NCBI RefSeq assembly: GCF_000585215.1
Contig: NZ_AONC01000011.1
Coordinates: 1-64,000 of the forward strand
Source of the DNA: Imhoffiella purpurea
GTDB lineage: Bacteria > Pseudomonadota > Gammaproteobacteria > Chromatiales > Chromatiaceae
Direction: 5' to 3'
Length of the DNA: 64,000 nt
The notes below the pieces were generated by a model. It was not told where the DNA came from and searched no databases. It saw only the letters and a program-made list of their open reading frames with translations. A program made the position numbers and the translations under genes. Shown here in pieces: positions 60,726 to 64,000 of this stretch (the stretch's first letter is position 1; each line of letters opens with the position of its first letter).

Positions 60726-60763
60726 CCAACCTCGAAATCCCCGCCCGGGGATTTCGAGGTTGG
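60726..60763. terminator. Perfect long hairpin between hflC and DUF2065
   Basis: Arms CCAACCTCGAAATCCCCG and CGGGGATTTCGAGGTTGG (18 bases each) are separated by only CC, so the real loop is 4 bases and the stem about 17. No T-run follows, so it may act as an RNA stabiliser, attenuator or factor-dependent stop rather than a plain intrinsic terminator. Confidence 0.75.
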
Positions 60764-60859
60764 ACAAACCCCACCACGTCTGAAAAGATATGGCCCTTTG
60801 GCCGGCCTCGGCGCATTGTCCGAGGCCACTCGACCCACTGTCTCGGAATCTCCCGAACC

Positions 60860-61042
60860 GTGCATGACATCCTGGTAGCCCTGTCGCTGGTGCTGGTCAT
60901 CGAGGGTATCTGGCCCTTCCTCGGCCCGGCGAGCTTCCGCCGCGCGCTCGTGCTCATGGCGATGGAGGGCGAGCGTCCGCTGCGGATCGCAGGGCTCGTC
61001 AGCATGCTCTCGGGCCTAGCGTTGCTCTATCTCGTGAACTGA
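60860..61042 (+). CDS. DUF2065 small membrane protein
   Basis: 60 residues from a GTG at 60860 (VHDILVALSLVLVIEGIWPF when translated literally). Two helices separated by a short loop (PASFRRALVLMAMEGERP) and a final LVSMLSGLALLYLVN. This fits the DUF2065 (YjeT-like) gene that sits between hflC and hisZ/purA in many gammaproteobacteria. Function unknown. Confidence 0.85.
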   Translation: MHDILVALSLVLVIEGIWPFLGPASFRRALVLMAMEGERPLRIAGLVSMLSGLALLYLVN

Positions 61043-61154
61043 CGGGATCCGGGAAGCCGATGGAGTTCGCGATCGATGGTCCGTCCCATCCAAACGATGG
61101 CCAGCATGGGTCGATCCGACAACCGAACGACCTATTAGAAGTGAAAAACGACCG

Positions 61155-62357
61155 ATGAACGAGGAACGGTGGCTGCTACCAGCCGGCATCGAAGAGGTCC
61201 TGCCGCCCCAGGCCCAGATCGTGGAAACTCTGAGGCGCGACCTGCTGGATCTCTATGCGGGATGGGGCTACGAACTGGTCATCCCGCCATTCATCGACTA
61301 TCTGGAATCGCTGCTGACCGGTACCGGTCAGGATCTGGATCTCCAGACCTTCAAGCTCACCGACCAGCTGACCGGAAGGCTGCTGGGCGTCCGCGCCGAC
61401 ATGACCCCTCAGGTCGCCCGCATCGACGCGCATCATCTGCGCCGCGACGTCCCGACGCGTCTCTGCTATCTGGGAACCGTGCTGCACACCATGCCGGACG
61501 GATTCGCCAGCACCCGCAGCCCGCTGCAGATCGGCGCCGAGATCTACGGCCACTCAGGGATCGAGAGCGATGCCGAGATCCTGCGGCTGGTGATGCTGAC
61601 GCTGCGCACGGCGGGGATCGCCGAGAGCTATCTCGACCTGGGGCACGTGGGCATCTATCGCGGTCTCGCCCAGCAGGCCGGCCTGGATGCGGCCCAGGAA
61701 CACGCGCTCTTCGATGCCCTGCAACGCAAGGCGATCCCCGAGATCGAATCATTGATCGGGCGATTCGGTCTGAGTGGACCGATCGCCGACATGCTCGCCG
61801 CGCTCGCCGAGCTCAACGGCGGCGACGCGCTGAGCCAGGCCGACTCGGTGCTGAGCGCGGCGGCCACTCCGGTTCGCGAGGCCCTGGATTATCTGCAGCA
61901 GCTGGCCGAGGAACTGCACCGCTGGCTGCCCGATGTGAGTATCCATTACGACCTCGCCGAGCTGCGCGGATACAGATACAAGACCGGCGTCGTCTTCGCC
62001 GCCTTCGTTCCCGGCTGGGGGCTGGAGATCGCGCGCGGCGGGCGTTACGACGACATCGGACAGGTCTTCGGTCGCGCCCGTCCGGCGGTCGGATTCAGCA
62101 CCGACCTCAAGGGGTTGCTGCAGCATGGCAAGGGACTGGACCGACTCATTCGCAATACCGAGGCCATCCTGGCGCCCTGGTCCTCCGACCCGGCGCTGCG
62201 CGAGGCCGTGGATCGACTGCGCGCCTCCGGGCGTACCGTGATCAACGCCTTGCCCGGCTTCGAAGACGATCCACGCCAACTCGGCTGCCAGCAGGTGCTG
62301 GCCTGTCAAGATGGACGGTGGGAACCACAAGATATCGGCACTATCGATAACCAGTAG
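61155..62357 (+). CDS. hisZ: HisZ, regulatory subunit of ATP phosphoribosyltransferase
   Basis: 400 residues resembling class II histidyl-tRNA synthetase without tRNA ligation: RWLLPAGIEEVLPPQAQIVE, LLGVRADMTPQVARIDAHHL, SPLQIGAEIYG, and the family-type ELRGYRYKTGVVFAAFVPGW. It pairs with short HisG for histidine synthesis. It lies next to purA, linking histidine and purine pathways in the genome. Confidence 0.95.
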   Translation: MNEERWLLPAGIEEVLPPQAQIVETLRRDLLDLYAGWGYELVIPPFIDYLESLLTGTGQDLDLQTFKLTDQLTGRLLGVRADMTPQVARIDAHHLRRDVPTRLCYLGTVLHTMPDGFASTRSPLQIGAEIYGHSGIESDAEILRLVMLTLRTAGIAESYLDLGHVGIYRGLAQQAGLDAAQEHALFDALQRKAIPEIESLIGRFGLSGPIADMLAALAELNGGDALSQADSVLSAAATPVREALDYLQQLAEELHRWLPDVSIHYDLAELRGYRYKTGVVFAAFVPGWGLEIARGGRYDDIGQVFGRARPAVGFSTDLKGLLQHGKGLDRLIRNTEAILAPWSSDPALREAVDRLRASGRTVINALPGFEDDPRQLGCQQVLACQDGRWEPQDIGTIDNQ

Positions 62358-62366
62358 GAAGCGTGA

Positions 62367-63665
<1,299 letters not shown>

Positions 63666-63676
63666 CGCCTCGCCCC

Positions 63677-63704
63677 GGGAACGGCCCTCGCCCCGGCCGT
63701 TCCC
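63677..63704 (+). terminator. Hairpin after purA
   Basis: GGGAACGGCC and GGCCGTTCCC (10 bases each) with an 8-base loop. GC-rich, no T-run; a probable terminator. Confidence 0.65.
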
Positions 63705-64000
63705 GGCCATCCGATTCGCCCCCTCATGCCGCTCCCGGGAGCTGGCGGCCGGTCTCTCGCCATGTCGCGCACTCTCACCTGATTCCTCGCCCACCATAGG
63801 TGCCGGCCGGATCCCATCCGGGCATGGCGTCTCGTGTCCTCTGCGGCAATCATTCCCGTGCATCCGGTCAGACCTCCGTCCCCTCCCTGCCAAGCCATTC
63901 ACGTTTTCGTGATTTCGCTGATCCGAATAGGACTTTGAACACGGATCAGACTCCCCATCTATGCTTTTCTTGATCGTATATTCATTCGATATCGGGGAGA
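63705..64000. other. Terminal non-coding region
   Basis: About 296 bases after the purA hairpin. No convincing gene in either direction. The last 100 bases are AT-richer and include TTTTCTTGATCGTATATTCATT, which could carry the promoter of a gene beyond the window. Confidence 0.35.

Overview
The window looks like the chromosome of a GC-rich purple sulfur bacterium of the Chromatiaceae type. This is inferred from gene content. There is a complete membrane-anchored APS reductase set (aprM-aprB-aprA) for sulfite oxidation, a form II RuBisCO (cbbM), an 8-vinyl reductase for bacteriochlorophyll synthesis (bciA), and a gammaproteobacterial housekeeping block in the classical order (nnr-tsaE-amiB-mutL-miaA-hfq-hflX-hflK-hflC-DUF2065-hisZ-purA). 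No rRNA, tRNA, CRISPR array, insertion sequence or prophage was recognised.

Region by region: 1-2.8 kb is an iron-linked membrane cluster (PepSY, DUF3649, DUF3325) divergent from an AraC/PchR-like regulator, with a Fur-box-like site between them. 2.9-5.4 kb holds a CDF metal exporter divergent from a CadR-like MerR regulator with a clear palindromic operator, an azurin and a small unknown gene. 5.4-12.4 kb is a leftward, tightly overlapping eight-gene run: a TonB-dependent receptor, a TlpA-like thiol lipoprotein, two NosL-like Cys proteins, a small membrane protein, an FtsX-like permease, a LolD-like ATPase and a Cys/His-containing polytopic membrane protein. A Fur-box-like site lies in front of it. 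12.6-14.0 kb is a two-component pair. 14.2-16.2 kb is a cobalamin riboswitch followed by intact cbiM and then visibly collapsed remnants of cbiL, cbiQ and probably cbiC. 16.3-22.9 kb holds a P2-type cation ATPase, an Rpn-family nuclease and two membrane GTPases.

23-31 kb holds bciA, a probable GNAT toxin-antitoxin pair with a perfect inverted repeat upstream, ferritin coupled to a tiny Cys/Lys-rich peptide, aprMBA, an FKBP isomerase and a HIT protein. 32.1-37.8 kb is a leftward heme uptake and anaerobic heme-breakdown operon (hutW-hutX-SDR-hmuTUV) behind two Fur-box-like sites. 38.1-42.3 kb is the most unusual block: four overlapping small genes, two with long Gly/Gln/Tyr-rich tails joined to a shared membrane module, followed by a P1B-like ATPase that lacks the normal CPx metal motif. 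cbbM follows alone, closed by a UUCG-loop terminator.

44.0-47.6 kb holds a small membrane protein, a second azurin that has lost both histidine copper ligands, an SbmA/BacA-like peptide transporter and queG. 47.7-63.7 kb is the conserved housekeeping block, interrupted between tsaE and amiB by an ammonium transporter fused to a chemoreceptor signalling domain.

How the parts may work together (inference): several loci point to iron and copper management. Three Fur-like promoters drive heme uptake, a TonB/NosL/thiol-redox operon and the PepSY cluster. Ferritin, azurin and metal exporters lie nearby. Bacteriochlorophyll, sulfite oxidation and carbon fixation genes supply the phototrophic background. 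The strongest candidates for undescribed biology are the 38-42 kb low-complexity/ATPase cluster, the ligand-less azurin paralogue, the Amt-chemoreceptor fusion and the NosL/TonB/ABC operon.
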